From: Parasedimentitalea psychrophila
GTDB taxonomy: Bacteria > Pseudomonadota > Alphaproteobacteria > Rhodobacterales > Rhodobacteraceae
Direction of reading: 5' to 3'
Length of the DNA stretch: 64,000 nucleotides
Assembly (NCBI RefSeq): GCF_030285785.1
Contig: NZ_CP127247.1
Location: 1,008,501-1,072,500, forward strand
The notes under the pieces are model-generated. The model worked only from the letters and a program-made list of their open reading frames with translations. It did not search any database and was not told where the DNA came from. The translations under genes and the position numbers were made by a program. This document shows, piece after piece, positions 35,440 to 44,762 of the stretch (the stretch's first letter is position 1; each line of letters begins with the position of its first letter).

Positions 35440-36746
35440 CCCTACTCTTCACCAATGCCCGCCTGATCGACCCCGAGGCCGGAACGGACGCGCCGGGCCA
35501 TCTGCTGGTGCAGGATGGGAAGATTACCGAAATCTTTCCAGAAAACATCGAATTAGAGGCAATGTTTCGCGCGCGAGGTATTTCTCCAGAAGATGTTGAA
35601 ATCATTGACTGCAAAAACCGCTGTTTGGCGCCTGGTATCGTCGATATCGGGGTGAAAGTCTGCGAACCCGGCGAACGTCACAAGGAAAGCTACAAATCTG
35701 CGGGTCTTGCGGCGGCGGCGGGTGGCGTCACCACCATGGTCACCCGCCCTGATACCTCGCCCGCGATCGACAGCCCCGAAGTGCTGGAATTCGTCACCCG
35801 CCGCGCCCAGGCAGACGCACCGGTGAACGTATTGCCAATGGCGGCGCTGACCAAGGGCCGGTTGGGGCGTGAAATGACCGAGATCGGCTTTCTGATGGAT
35901 GCCGGCGCGGTGGCCTTTACCGATTGCGACCGGGTGGTCACCGACACCAAGGTGTTCTCTCGCGCGCTGACCTATGCCCGCTCCTGCGGCGCGCTGGTGA
36001 TTGCCCACCCGCAGGAACCGATCCTGTCCAAAGGTGCCGCCGCCACCAGCGGCAAATTCGCCGCCCTGCGCGGCTTGCCCGCTGTGTCACCAATGGCCGA
36101 GCGCATGGGGCTGGACCGCGACATCGCGCTGCTAGAAATGACCGGTGCGCGCTACCACGCCGACCAGATCACCACCGCGCGCGCCCTGCCCGCGCTGGAG
36201 CGCGCCAAGGCCAACGGGCTGGACATCACCGCCGGCACCTCGATCCACCACCTGACCCTGAACGAGCTGGACCCGGCTGATTACCGCACCTTCTTCAAGG
36301 TCAAACCGCCGCTGCGCTCAGAAGACGACCGTCTGGCGGTGGTCGAGGCGGTGCGCACAGGGTTGATCGACATCATATCGTCAATGCACACGCCGCAGGA
36401 CGAAGAAAGCAAACGACTGCCGTTTGAAGAGGCCGCCGCCGGTGCGGTGGCGCTGGAAACCCTGCTGCCCGCCGCCCTGCGTCTGTACCACTCAGAACAT
36501 CTGGACTTGCCCACTCTGTTCCGCGCCATGGCGCTGAATCCGGCCAGACGACTGGGACTATCCTCGGGCCGCCTCAGCGCCGGAGCCCCCGCTGACCTGC
36601 TGCTGTTCGACCCGGATGTACCCTTTGTGATGGATCGCTTTGCACTGAAATCGAAATCGCAGAACACCCCCTTTGACGGCCAGCGTATGCAGGGTAGGGT
36701 GTTGGCCACCTATGTTGCCGGCGCGCCGGTCTACCGGAGAGCCTGA
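35436..36746 (+). CDS. pyrC: Dihydroorotase-like protein, probably non-catalytic (PyrC')
   Basis: A 436-residue amidohydrolase-fold protein of class I dihydroorotase form (CLAPGIVDIGVKVCEPGERH, GLAAAAGGVTTMVTRPDT, FFKVKPPLRSEDD, MALNPARRLGL). The metal ligands expected as VDxHxH are replaced by VDIGVKV. The catalytic Asp of the usual TDHAPH is gone (ISSMHTPQDEESK). Hydrolase activity is therefore doubtful. In Pseudomonas an inactive PyrC' assembles with PyrB, and the linkage to pyrB here fits that. The first 60 codons share the A+T-rich composition of the preceding gene and carry an extra ENIELEAMFRARGISPEDVE segment. It overlaps plsY by 1 nt. Confidence 0.85.
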   Translation: MTLLFTNARLIDPEAGTDAPGHLLVQDGKITEIFPENIELEAMFRARGISPEDVEIIDCKNRCLAPGIVDIGVKVCEPGERHKESYKSAGLAAAAGGVTTMVTRPDTSPAIDSPEVLEFVTRRAQADAPVNVLPMAALTKGRLGREMTEIGFLMDAGAVAFTDCDRVVTDTKVFSRALTYARSCGALVIAHPQEPILSKGAAATSGKFAALRGLPAVSPMAERMGLDRDIALLEMTGARYHADQITTARALPALERAKANGLDITAGTSIHHLTLNELDPADYRTFFKVKPPLRSEDDRLAVVEAVRTGLIDIISSMHTPQDEESKRLPFEEAAAGAVALETLLPAALRLYHSEHLDLPTLFRAMALNPARRLGLSSGRLSAGAPADLLLFDPDVPFVMDRFALKSKSQNTPFDGQRMQGRVLATYVAGAPVYRRA

Positions 36747-37351
36747 TGCCCGCATTTGAGACAACCACCACACTGCTGCTGCTCTGGGCCGTGATCGGCT
36801 ACGGCCTCGGCTCCATTCCCTTTGGCCTGCTGCTGACCCGCATGATGGGCCTGGGCAATCTGCGCGACATTGGCTCGGGCAATATCGGCACCACCAACGT
36901 GCTGCGCACCGGAAGCAAAGCCGCCGCGGCAATGACGCTGCTTTTTGATGGCGGCAAGGGCGCGGCGGCGGTGCTGCTGGCGCGTTCTCTGGCCGGTGAA
37001 GATGCAGCGCAACTGGCTGGGCTGGCCGCCTTTCTGGGCCATTGTTTCCCGATTTGGCTAGGGTTCAAAGGCGGCAAAGGTGTTGCCACCTTCCTGGGCC
37101 TGATGCTGGCGCTGGCCTGGCCAGTGGGCATCGCCTGCTGCGCGACCTGGCTGGCCTCTGCGGCGCTTAGCCGGATTTCATCCATGGGTGCCTTGGGGGC
37201 TGCGCTATCAGCGCCGCTCTGGGCGCTGCTACTCAACCGCAGCGACATTGCTGCTCTTGCCGCGCTGCTGGCCGCAATCGTGGTCTGGCGCCACAGCGCC
37301 AATATCATCCGCATCCGCACCGGCACAGAACCAAAAATCGGGCAAAAATAG
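36746..37351 (+). CDS. plsY: Acyl-phosphate glycerol-3-phosphate acyltransferase PlsY
   Basis: Inner-membrane enzyme that acylates glycerol-3-phosphate at sn-1 with acyl-phosphate, the first step of phospholipid synthesis. The 201-residue polytopic protein has the three PlsY motifs: GSIPFGLLLTRMMGL, GSGNIGTTNVLRTGSKAAAA and GFKGGKGVATFLG. The start overlaps the pyrC stop (TGATG), so it is read from the same transcript. It ends before the long hairpin shared with gshA. Confidence 0.94.
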   Translation: MPAFETTTTLLLLWAVIGYGLGSIPFGLLLTRMMGLGNLRDIGSGNIGTTNVLRTGSKAAAAMTLLFDGGKGAAAVLLARSLAGEDAAQLAGLAAFLGHCFPIWLGFKGGKGVATFLGLMLALAWPVGIACCATWLASAALSRISSMGALGAALSAPLWALLLNRSDIAALAALLAAIVVWRHSANIIRIRTGTEPKIGQK

Positions 37352-37368
37352 CCCGCCGCCAACTGCCG

Positions 37369-37451
37369 CTTCTTTTTGCTTAAAATACTCTCGCCGAAGG
37401 CGCGCGCCGTCAGGCGCGTGGCGCTGCCTGGCCGCAGGCCAGGCAGCGCCA
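37369..37451 (-). terminator. Composite gene-end element, copy D
   Basis: Starting 11 nt after the gshA stop on the minus strand: a perfect 15-bp stem with GCA loop (37419-37433 / 37437-37451). Next come GC-rich text and a small stem CGCC-TTC-GGCG, then AGAGTATTTTAAGCAAAAAG and AAG (to 37369). This is the order hairpin, small hairpin, T-run, AAGAAG-like tail also seen in copies A and B. The long stem can also serve plsY from the other side. Confidence 0.65.
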
Positions 37452-37461
37452 CCGATCCCGA

Positions 37462-38832
37462 TCAATAGCTATACTCACCATAGATCCGGGTCAGGTCACC
37501 ACCCCAATCGCCATGATAGCGCTCCAGCAACTCGTCGGCGGGCACTTTGCCACTGTCGAGACTGTCTTTCAGCGCGTTCAGGAAATGGGTTTCATCCGGC
37601 ACCAAGCCGCCAGCCCCGGCCCGGACCCGCGCCTTCAGGCCCGCCTCGGACAGCGCCACAACTTCGCGCGCCAGATCGATCATCTTGATGTCGCCCACCT
37701 GCGCCTGCAGCCCCGACTGCGAGGCCGCCACCCGCAGGCCCTCACGGGTTTCAGCGTCCCAGCCCTTGACCAGATCCCAGGCCCCATCCAGCGAGGACTG
37801 ATCATACATCAGGCCAACCCAGAAGGCCGGCAATGCACAGAGCCGCCGCCAGGGGCCACCATCGGCGCCGCGCATCTCCATGTATTTCTTAATCCGCGCC
37901 TCGGGGAACGCCGTGGTCAGGTGATCGGCCCAATCGGACAGAGTTGCCTTTTCGCCGGGCAGTGCGGGCAGCTCCCCTTTCAGGAAATCGCGGAACGACA
38001 TGCCCAGCGCGTTGATATACACGCCATCGCGGTAGACAAAATACATCGGCACATCCAGCGCGTATTCAGCGTAGGCCTCAAAGCCAAAGCCTTCGTCAAA
38101 GGCAAAGGGCAACATGCCGGTGCGGGCGTCATCCAGATGCCGCCAGATCTTGCTGCGCCAGGATTTATGACCGTTCGGCTTGCCTTCAAAAAACGGCGAG
38201 TTGGCGAACAGTGCGGTGGCCACCGGCTGCAGCGCCAGTGCCACCCGCAGTTTCTGCACCATGTCGGCCTCGGAGCCGAAATCGAGATTGACCTGCACCG
38301 TGGTGGTGCGCCGCATCATGTCGCGGCCCATGGTTCCCACCTTGGTCATATAGTCGTTCATCAGCTGATACCGCCCCTTGGGCATCAGTGGCATCTCATC
38401 GTGGTTCCAGATTGGCGCCGCGCCCAGACCGATAAAGCCAACACCGATCTTGTCGGCGATGTCCTTGACCTCGCGCAGGTGGATATTCACCTCGTCACAG
38501 GTTTCGTGGATGGTCTCCAGCGGCGCCCCGGACAATTCCAGCGCCCCGCCCGGTTCCAGACTGACGTTGGCGCCGTCCTTTTCCAGCCCGATCAGATTGC
38601 CGCCTTCGGTCACTTCCGACCAGCCATAGCTGTCGCGCAACCCTTGCAGAACCGCCACAATCGAGCGCTCTCCGGCAAAGGGCAGCGGCTTCAGGCTGTC
38701 TTTGCAAAAGCCAAACTTTTCATGTTCGGTGCCAATGCGCCAATCGGATTTGGGCTTGCAGCCTTCGGCCAGATACTCAGCCAATTGGCTGTGGTGTTCA
38801 ATGGGTCCGCCACCGGACTGGGGAATAGACAT
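37462..38832 (-). CDS. gshA: Glutamate-cysteine ligase (plant/alphaproteobacterial type)
   Basis: First, rate-limiting step of glutathione synthesis (Glu + Cys + ATP). The 456-residue protein has DWRIGTEHEKFGF near 30-42, GSPLETIH-like ELSGAPLETIHETCDE, and MPLMPKGRYQLMNDYM followed by TTTVQVNLDFGSEADM. These mark the GCS2/plant-type family used by alphaproteobacteria. Full length, single-gene unit with its own gene-end element. Confidence 0.93.
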   Translation of the reverse strand: MSIPQSGGGPIEHHSQLAEYLAEGCKPKSDWRIGTEHEKFGFCKDSLKPLPFAGERSIVAVLQGLRDSYGWSEVTEGGNLIGLEKDGANVSLEPGGALELSGAPLETIHETCDEVNIHLREVKDIADKIGVGFIGLGAAPIWNHDEMPLMPKGRYQLMNDYMTKVGTMGRDMMRRTTTVQVNLDFGSEADMVQKLRVALALQPVATALFANSPFFEGKPNGHKSWRSKIWRHLDDARTGMLPFAFDEGFGFEAYAEYALDVPMYFVYRDGVYINALGMSFRDFLKGELPALPGEKATLSDWADHLTTAFPEARIKKYMEMRGADGGPWRRLCALPAFWVGLMYDQSSLDGAWDLVKGWDAETREGLRVAASQSGLQAQVGDIKMIDLAREVVALSEAGLKARVRAGAGGLVPDETHFLNALKDSLDSGKVPADELLERYHGDWGGDLTRIYGEYSY

Positions 38833-38897
38833 GAGCAGCGCTCCGTTGCTGTAAAATCATGTGGAAAGATCAGTCGTGGTGCGAAACTCAGCGACTG

Positions 38898-39425
38898 TCA
38901 ATGCAGCCTGTGGGTCGGCGGGCGAGTGTTATGTTTTTCCCAGATCACGACCCTGTGAGGTCCACCGCGGCGCAGCTCACTCAACATCCGTTCGGTGCGC
39001 AATCCGGGCAGGCTGGCAAAGACATCAAACAGGATCTCGGTGCCACTCGCAGTGACCGGAATATGCAGCGGCTCCTGCCCCGGCTGCTGCAACACCCAAT
39101 GCGGCGGTTTGGCGGTGTGATCCAGCGCCAGTTGAGTCAGCTCAGACACCGCCACCGCGCCGCCGGTCAGCGGCCCGAAATAGGCAATCTGCCCTTCGTC
39201 CACCTGCACCACACCGGGTCCTCCATGGCCAAGACGAAACCGCATTCGCTGAACACCGACGACGGCAAGCGCCGTGCCAATGATCAACAGCACCCAGCCG
39301 CCCCAGAACAGCAGCCCAAAGGCGCCAAGCACCCAGCGCAGCCCCATCAACAGAACAACCGCAGCGACGATAATCTCGCGCCAACGCCAGATGGCCGCCT
39401 GGGCCTCGGGTCTGATGAAGCTCAT
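38898..39425 (-). CDS. Two-helix membrane protein of unknown function
   Basis: A 175-residue protein starting at the ATG at 39423-39425 (MSFIRPEAQAAIWRWREIIV), which follows AGGAGA; an upstream ATG in the same frame has no such site. Two adjacent hydrophobic helices (IIVAAVVLLMGLRWVLGAFG and WGGWVLLIIGTALAVVGVQ) precede a soluble C-terminal domain (VVQVDEGQIAYFGPLTGGAV, LHIPVTASGTEILFDVFASL). Known to me only as a conserved roseobacter hypothetical. It lies 65 nt upstream of gshA in the same direction. Confidence 0.7.
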   Translation of the reverse strand: MSFIRPEAQAAIWRWREIIVAAVVLLMGLRWVLGAFGLLFWGGWVLLIIGTALAVVGVQRMRFRLGHGGPGVVQVDEGQIAYFGPLTGGAVAVSELTQLALDHTAKPPHWVLQQPGQEPLHIPVTASGTEILFDVFASLPGLRTERMLSELRRGGPHRVVIWEKHNTRPPTHRLH

Positions 39426-39582
39426 GATCTGTCTCCTGTTCAGTAGGGCAGCAGAGGTGTTAAGCCACTGGATGCGATATGCATTAGACATATTTGGGAA
39501 CAAATTGGTTTTGGACAAGCCCCAAACCTGCCTTTTTCATCCGACTCGCTTTTGACCCGGACAGAGCCCACTGCTGTCACAG

Positions 39583-40308
39583 TCACCAATCCCCCAGCGC
39601 CTGTTGCCACAGGGTCATCGCCGCCACCGCTGCGGTATCCGCCCGCAGGATGCGCGGGCCGAGGCTGACCACATGGGACTGTGGCAAAGCGTGCAGGCGT
39701 TTGCGCTCGGCATCGGAGAAGCCGCCCTCAGGGCCGATCAGGATGGCCCAGGGCGCGTCTGACTTGTCAGCAGCAGCAAGCGCCAGCGCATTGCCCACTT
39801 CACCCTCATCACAGAACATCAACTGGCGGCCTTCGGGCCAGTGGTCCAACAGGCGCGACAGCTTTTGCAGCTCGTCCACCTGCGGTACATAGGTGCCGCC
39901 GCATTGCTCGGCGGCCTCAACCGCGTGGGCCTGCAGACGGTCGCGGCGGATACGTTCTGAATTGGTGAACTCGGTCTGCACCGGCAGAATGCGGGCGGCG
40001 CCCATCTCGGCGGCTTTCTCGACGATGAAATCGGTGCGGGCTTTTTTGATCGGCGCAAACAGCAGCCAGAGGTCCGGCGGCATTTGCAGCAGTTTGGTCT
40101 GCTCCACACAGGTCAGCAGCCCAGCGCGTTTACCGGCCTGTGCAATGTCGGCCAGCCACTCGCCATCACGGCCGTTGAACAGCTTTACCTGGCCGCCAAC
40201 CGCCATCCGCATCACCCCAAACAGGTAATGTGCCTGCCCCCGGTCCAGAGGAACCGATTGCCCTGCCCCCAAAGGGTGCTCTACATACAGTCTGATCTTT
40301 GCGCTCAT
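39583..40308 (-). CDS. rsmE: 16S rRNA m3U1498 methyltransferase RsmE
   Basis: SPOUT-class SAM methyltransferase acting on U1498 of 16S rRNA in 30S subunits. The 241-residue protein has a PUA-like N-terminus (RLYVEHPLGAGQSVPLDRGQ). The knotted C-terminal domain has AAEQCGGTYVPQV, ILIGPEGGFSDAERKRLHAL and LGPRILRADTAAVAAMTLWQ, which are the SAM-binding and knot motifs. Divergent from ubiA with a 12-bp gap. Confidence 0.94.
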   Translation of the reverse strand: MSAKIRLYVEHPLGAGQSVPLDRGQAHYLFGVMRMAVGGQVKLFNGRDGEWLADIAQAGKRAGLLTCVEQTKLLQMPPDLWLLFAPIKKARTDFIVEKAAEMGAARILPVQTEFTNSERIRRDRLQAHAVEAAEQCGGTYVPQVDELQKLSRLLDHWPEGRQLMFCDEGEVGNALALAAADKSDAPWAILIGPEGGFSDAERKRLHALPQSHVVSLGPRILRADTAAVAAMTLWQQALGDW

Positions 40309-40320
40309 GAGGCCCTACAT

Positions 40321-41298
40321 ATGCAAGGCGATGCCCCTACACCAGAAGAACAGCCCGATCAGGGACAAGTTTCCGATGCCGCCCGCAACAATTGGGTAGA
40401 TACCCGTGCGCCGGCCTGGAGCCGCCCCTATCTGCGGCTGTCGCGGGCCGACCGGCCGATTGGCACCTGGCTGCTGCTGATCCCCTGCTGGTGGGGTCTG
40501 GCGCTGGCGATGCTGTGGGACCAGAACCCGCGCTGGCAGGACGCCTGGATCTTTGTCGCCTGTGCGGCGGGGGCCTGGCTGATGCGCGGTGCCGGATGCA
40601 CCTGGAACGATATCACGGACCGCGATTTTGATGGCCGGGTCGAGCGCACCCGCTCGCGGCCTATCCCGTCGGGGCAGGTGACCGTGAGGGGCGCGGTGAT
40701 CTGGATGGTGGTGCAGATTGCCCTTTCGGCGCTAATCCTGTTCAGTTTCAACCAAGCCGCCATTGCCATGGGCATTCTGGCGCTGTTTCCAGTGGCGATC
40801 TATCCCTTTGCCAAGCGATTCACCTGGTGGCCGCAGGTGTTTCTGGGGCTGGCATTCAATTGGGGCGCGATGCTGGCCTGGGTCGCCCATACCGGCACTC
40901 TGAACTGGCCGGCCGTCTATCTCTATCTGGCGGGCATCAGCTGGACGCTGTTCTACGACACCATCTATGCCCATCAGGACACCGAGGACGATGCGCTGAT
41001 TGGCGTCAAATCCACCGCCCGGCTGTTTGGCAGCAACACCGCACTCTGGCTGCGCCGGTTTCTGGTTGCGGTGGTCTGCCTGATGGCAGTGGCGGTGCTG
41101 AGCGCGGTGATGGCCAATGGATCCATTCCGGCGCTGCTGCTGGCGCTGCTTGCCCCCTGGGCGATGGGCTGGCACCTGACCTGGCAATTGCGGGCATTAG
41201 ACACTGATAACAACGAAAATTTGCTGCAATTGTTCCGTCTGAACCGTGACACCGGCCTGATTCCGCTTATCTTCTTTGCCGCAGCCCTGTTGGTGTGA
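40321..41298 (+). CDS. ubiA: 4-hydroxybenzoate polyprenyltransferase UbiA
   Basis: Attaches the polyprenyl chain to 4-hydroxybenzoate in ubiquinone synthesis. The 325-residue inner-membrane protein has the first Asp-rich motif GCTWNDITDRDFDGRVERT (NDxxDxxxD) and the second, YDTIYAHQDTEDDALIGVKS. Between and after them lie about eight hydrophobic helices. ATG 40321 removes an antisense-overlapping extension into rsmE. It uses the product of IspB at 0.15-1.15 kb. Confidence 0.94.
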   Translation: MQGDAPTPEEQPDQGQVSDAARNNWVDTRAPAWSRPYLRLSRADRPIGTWLLLIPCWWGLALAMLWDQNPRWQDAWIFVACAAGAWLMRGAGCTWNDITDRDFDGRVERTRSRPIPSGQVTVRGAVIWMVVQIALSALILFSFNQAAIAMGILALFPVAIYPFAKRFTWWPQVFLGLAFNWGAMLAWVAHTGTLNWPAVYLYLAGISWTLFYDTIYAHQDTEDDALIGVKSTARLFGSNTALWLRRFLVAVVCLMAVAVLSAVMANGSIPALLLALLAPWAMGWHLTWQLRALDTDNNENLLQLFRLNRDTGLIPLIFFAAALLV

Positions 41299-41361
41299 TT
41301 GATCCGCAGCGCTCCAGCCGGTAAGAAGACGAAACCTTCCTTGGACGATGCTGCCCCACCT

Positions 41362-43326
41362 ATGCGCCTTTCTTCTCTATTGATTGTTAGCTTCACATTT
41401 CTGGCGGCCGCAGGCCTGAGCCTGGTCGCGGCTAGATTTGCCGTCACCGGGATGGAAAACAGCACCGAAATTGCGGTACGCCAAACTCTGGATGAAACCG
41501 GCCATGACTGGGCCGAAGTGACCGCCGACGGGCTCCGGGTTGTCCTGAACGGCACCGCGCCCGACGAAGCCAACCGGTTCACCGCGATCTCGGTGGTCGG
41601 CGGCACGGTCGATGCCAGCCGGATCATCGACGAGATGGAGGTCACCCCCACAGCGGATCTGGCGCCGCCCCGGTTTTCAGTTGAGATCCTGCGCAATGAG
41701 AGTGGTATTTCCATTATCGGGCTGATCCCAACAGGCACAGGCCGCGCCGCCATTGTCGAACAGCTGGCCAGAGTGGTGGGTGAGGACCGCGTCGCCGACC
41801 TGCTGGAGACCGCGCGTTATGACGCACCCGAGGGCTGGGTCGCGGCAATGGACTATGCGATCAAATCCCTGAAACGCCTGCCACGGGCAAAAATTTCCGT
41901 GGTGGTTGGACAGGTTTCAATCACCGCGATTACCAATAGTGCAAAAGAAAAGCTGGCGCTGGAGAAAGAGCTGAACCGCAGCGCACCACCGGGCCTGCGG
42001 CTGGCGCTGGACATTGCCGCACCGCGGCCGGTGATCACGCCGTTTGCGCTGCGTTATCACATTGATCAGAACGGCGGTCGCTTTGACGACTGCTCGGCCG
42101 AAAGCGACGCCAGCCGGGACCGCATCCTGGCCGCTGCGCAAAAGGCAGAACTGGCGGCTCCGGCCACCTGCGTGATCGGCATGGGCGTGCCCTCGCCCAA
42201 CTGGTCCCGGGCCGCTGAACTGAGCATTGCCAGCCTTGCCCAACTGGGGGCGGGCTCGGTCAGGATCACCAATGCAGATATCACTCTGGTGGCCACGGTC
42301 GAGACCAGCCCCGAGCTGTTCGATCAGGTAATCGGCGAGCTGGAAAACGCTCTTCCCCAGGTTTTTGCCTTACATGCGGTGCTGCCAGAACCCGAAGCCG
42401 AGACCGAGACCGAAATCGGCGGCCCGCCGGAATTCACCGCGACCCTCAGCCCCGAGGGCCAGGTCCAGCTGCGGGGACGGCTGACGGATGAAACTCTGCG
42501 CCATCTGACCAATAGTTTCGCCAAAGCGCGGTTCGGCTCGGACAATGTCTATGGCGCCACCCGCGTGGTTGACGGCCTGCCTGCCAACTGGCCGGTGCGG
42601 GTGCTTGCCGGGTTGGAATCGCTGTCTCAGCTGCGGCGCGGATCTCTGATCGTGACACCGGACCACGTCGCCCTGCGCGGCATGAGCCACCAGGAAAACG
42701 CCACCGCTGAGATCTCTAAGCTGCTGTCTGCCAAACTCGGCGAGGCCGAAAGCTATGGGCTGGACATCAGCTATGAGCCGCCGCCGGAGCCCGAAGACAA
42801 ACCGATGGAACCGGAGCAGTGCGAAACCCAGCTGGCCTCCATTCAGCAGCTGGGCAAGATTGCCTTTGAACCCGGATCGGCAACGGTTGCCGCAGGTAGC
42901 CGGGGCACCATGGATGCGATTGCCGTGATCCTGGAGCAATGCGGCGAGGTCCGGCTGGAGATTCAGGGCCACACCGACAGTCAGGGACGCGAAGGGATGA
43001 ACCAAAATCTGAGCCAGGCACGGGCCCAGTCGGTTCTGAACGAGCTGCGCGCGCGCCGGGTTGTGACCTCTAGCTTTGCCGCCAAAGGATATGGCGAAAG
43101 CACCCCGATTGCCGACAACGGCACCGAAGAGGGCCGCGAACAAAACCGGCGCATCACCTTCCATCTGATCCGCCCCGAGCAGAGCCCGGAGCCGGAAAGC
43201 ACGCTGGACGGCGCGGCGCGCGAAGATACCGCCAGTGATTCCGCCAGTGACCCGACCAGTGAAACGAGCGGTGAAACGGCCCCCGACACGGAAGCGCCCA
43301 CCGACCAGGAGATCCCCGTACAATGA
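41362..43326 (+). CDS. OmpA-family peptidoglycan-associated protein with BON-like repeats
   Basis: A 654-residue protein from ATG 41362 (MRLSSLLIVSFTFLAAAGLS, a signal/anchor helix). TTG 41299 in the same frame, right after the ubiA stop, would add 21 residues and is an alternative. Several BON-like alpha/beta units follow. The C-terminal OmpA domain at about 500-620 has LGKIAFEPGSATVAAGS, EIQGHTDSQGREGMNQNLSQ and RAQSVLNELRARRV, ending EQNRRITFHLI. The C-terminal tail is Ser/Thr/Glu-rich (ASDSASDPTSETSGETAPD). It overlaps the next gene by 4 nt. Confidence 0.82.
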   Translation: MRLSSLLIVSFTFLAAAGLSLVAARFAVTGMENSTEIAVRQTLDETGHDWAEVTADGLRVVLNGTAPDEANRFTAISVVGGTVDASRIIDEMEVTPTADLAPPRFSVEILRNESGISIIGLIPTGTGRAAIVEQLARVVGEDRVADLLETARYDAPEGWVAAMDYAIKSLKRLPRAKISVVVGQVSITAITNSAKEKLALEKELNRSAPPGLRLALDIAAPRPVITPFALRYHIDQNGGRFDDCSAESDASRDRILAAAQKAELAAPATCVIGMGVPSPNWSRAAELSIASLAQLGAGSVRITNADITLVATVETSPELFDQVIGELENALPQVFALHAVLPEPEAETETEIGGPPEFTATLSPEGQVQLRGRLTDETLRHLTNSFAKARFGSDNVYGATRVVDGLPANWPVRVLAGLESLSQLRRGSLIVTPDHVALRGMSHQENATAEISKLLSAKLGEAESYGLDISYEPPPEPEDKPMEPEQCETQLASIQQLGKIAFEPGSATVAAGSRGTMDAIAVILEQCGEVRLEIQGHTDSQGREGMNQNLSQARAQSVLNELRARRVVTSSFAAKGYGESTPIADNGTEEGREQNRRITFHLIRPEQSPEPESTLDGAAREDTASDSASDPTSETSGETAPDTEAPTDQEIPVQ

Positions 43327-43637
43327 ACAGAACCGAGTTCATCATCACCACTGCCATTATCCTGTTTGTCGCTTTCATGATGGGCTGGTTTGCCAATTGG
43401 CTGGTTCACCGCTTTACCCGCGTCAAGCAAAGCGATGTGGCCGATCTGGACCGGATGAGCCAGGAACTGCACGAGGCGGAAGAAACCCGCGATCAGGCGA
43501 TCACATATTTGCAACAGCGCGAGGCCGAGCTGAGCAACCAGCTGGCCCAGACCGAGGCCGAATTACACGCCGCCATGGACGGGCTGCGCGCGGCACGGCA
43601 GGAATGCGAAGAACTGCGGGTCTACCACGAGGGCTGA
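43323..43637 (+). CDS. Membrane-anchored coiled-coil protein
   Basis: A 104-residue protein with one N-terminal membrane helix (FIITTAIILFVAFMMGWFAN) and then an almost continuous coiled coil rich in Glu, Gln and Ala (MSQELHEAEETRDQAITYLQ, AELSNQLAQTEAELHAAM). Its 4-nt overlap with the OmpA-type gene suggests they act together in the envelope. Function unknown. Confidence 0.75.
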   Translation: MNRTEFIITTAIILFVAFMMGWFANWLVHRFTRVKQSDVADLDRMSQELHEAEETRDQAITYLQQREAELSNQLAQTEAELHAAMDGLRAARQECEELRVYHEG

Positions 43638-43688
43638 TCCGCGCCCAGGCAACGCAGGCCTGGCGGCGGCTGGCGTTGTTGAGGCCGG

Positions 43689-44762
43689 TTAATTGCTGGC
43701 CAAAGTGGTCAGGCCCGGGGCCGTCGCCAGCTCCATAAACTGGGATGCGACCAAATACAGCATCACAATGGCGGCCAGCCCTGCGACCCTGAACAGCGGT
43801 GTCAGGTCACGATCTGCAGGCGGCACAGCTCGGGTTATGGTTCGATCAGCGGCAGTTTTTTCAGCCCGGTATGACGCCGATTGCAGGCCCCGCCCGACAG
43901 GTTTCAAGGCGCCTTTTGTGACGCGGCCCGGCTGCAACACTTCTACCAACAGGAAATTACGCGGAAAACGATAATCAGCCACCGCCTGGGTCACCCGCAA
44001 TGCCGCCCCCGATTTCATTTGCACAACAGAGCCACTTTTTGGCAGTTCGCAGGTCTTGGTGAGCGAGGAAATGAAATCATTTACCGCCCTGATCACCCCC
44101 GGCAAAGCAAAGGCCGTTTCCTCGACAAAAACATGATGCCCAGTGACATGCTCTGAGCCGAAGGCCTGAAAACCGATTTTTTGGCTGCCATTTTCATCCA
44201 CACCGCTGGAAAACAGGCTGGGATGAATTTGCAGCGCCAGCCCCCCCGGGTCTTCGACCGATGACAGCTGCTCGGGCTTGAGCAATTGATCGGACGGGCA
44301 CCAATGGATCAGCTCTGGCCTGTTCAGGGCGACGATCTGACTGACGACCAGACGGGCAATATGGACTCGGTTTGAAAACAGCACGACACCCGGAGACTGC
44401 GTTTCGGGGGCGGCGTCGGGCCGCAGGAGACTGTCATCACCGACGGTCACAAAAATGGTCTTGCGGTGCCCCTGAACAATATCCTCGGCCTCGGGTTGCT
44501 GCATTTTTGTATAAGAGGATGCCAAGGCACCCTGAAATCCAGCCAGCGCCAGGGGCTGTTGATTTTGCGATATCTTGATGAGGATGCCGTCGGCGTTGAT
44601 CAGACCAAAGGCCCCACCGCGATGATCCACCAAAGCCACAGGAATATCATCACCAAAGATCAGTCTCAGCCGATCGACAAAGGCGGCATAGGCAAAGGGT
44701 TGGTAATCCAGATACAGCAGGGCGGCTTCAATTTTGGCAGGTCTGATCGGTGGCATGAGCAT
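43689..44762 (-). CDS. Protein of unknown function with C-terminal membrane helix
   Basis: A 357-residue protein; the ATG at 44760-44762 follows AGGAATT and is preferred to the TTG one codon earlier. The soluble part contains IFGDDIPVALVDHRGGAFGL, VIRAVNDFISSLTKTCELP and PRNFLLVEVLQPGRVTKGAL. A single helix near the C-terminus (FRVAGLAAIVMLYLVASQFM) would anchor it. I cannot place it in a family. It marks the boundary between core-type genes and the glycan locus. Confidence 0.65.
   Translation of the reverse strand: MLMPPIRPAKIEAALLYLDYQPFAYAAFVDRLRLIFGDDIPVALVDHRGGAFGLINADGILIKISQNQQPLALAGFQGALASSYTKMQQPEAEDIVQGHRKTIFVTVGDDSLLRPDAAPETQSPGVVLFSNRVHIARLVVSQIVALNRPELIHWCPSDQLLKPEQLSSVEDPGGLALQIHPSLFSSGVDENGSQKIGFQAFGSEHVTGHHVFVEETAFALPGVIRAVNDFISSLTKTCELPKSGSVVQMKSGAALRVTQAVADYRFPRNFLLVEVLQPGRVTKGALKPVGRGLQSASYRAEKTAADRTITRAVPPADRDLTPLFRVAGLAAIVMLYLVASQFMELATAPGLTTLASN

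Noticed and set aside
37513..38958. Long plus-strand frame (481 codons) opposite gshA
   Set aside because: It is the antisense of a clear full-length GshA; high G+C makes such shadows long. The same applies to 20606-22033 and 27105-28562.
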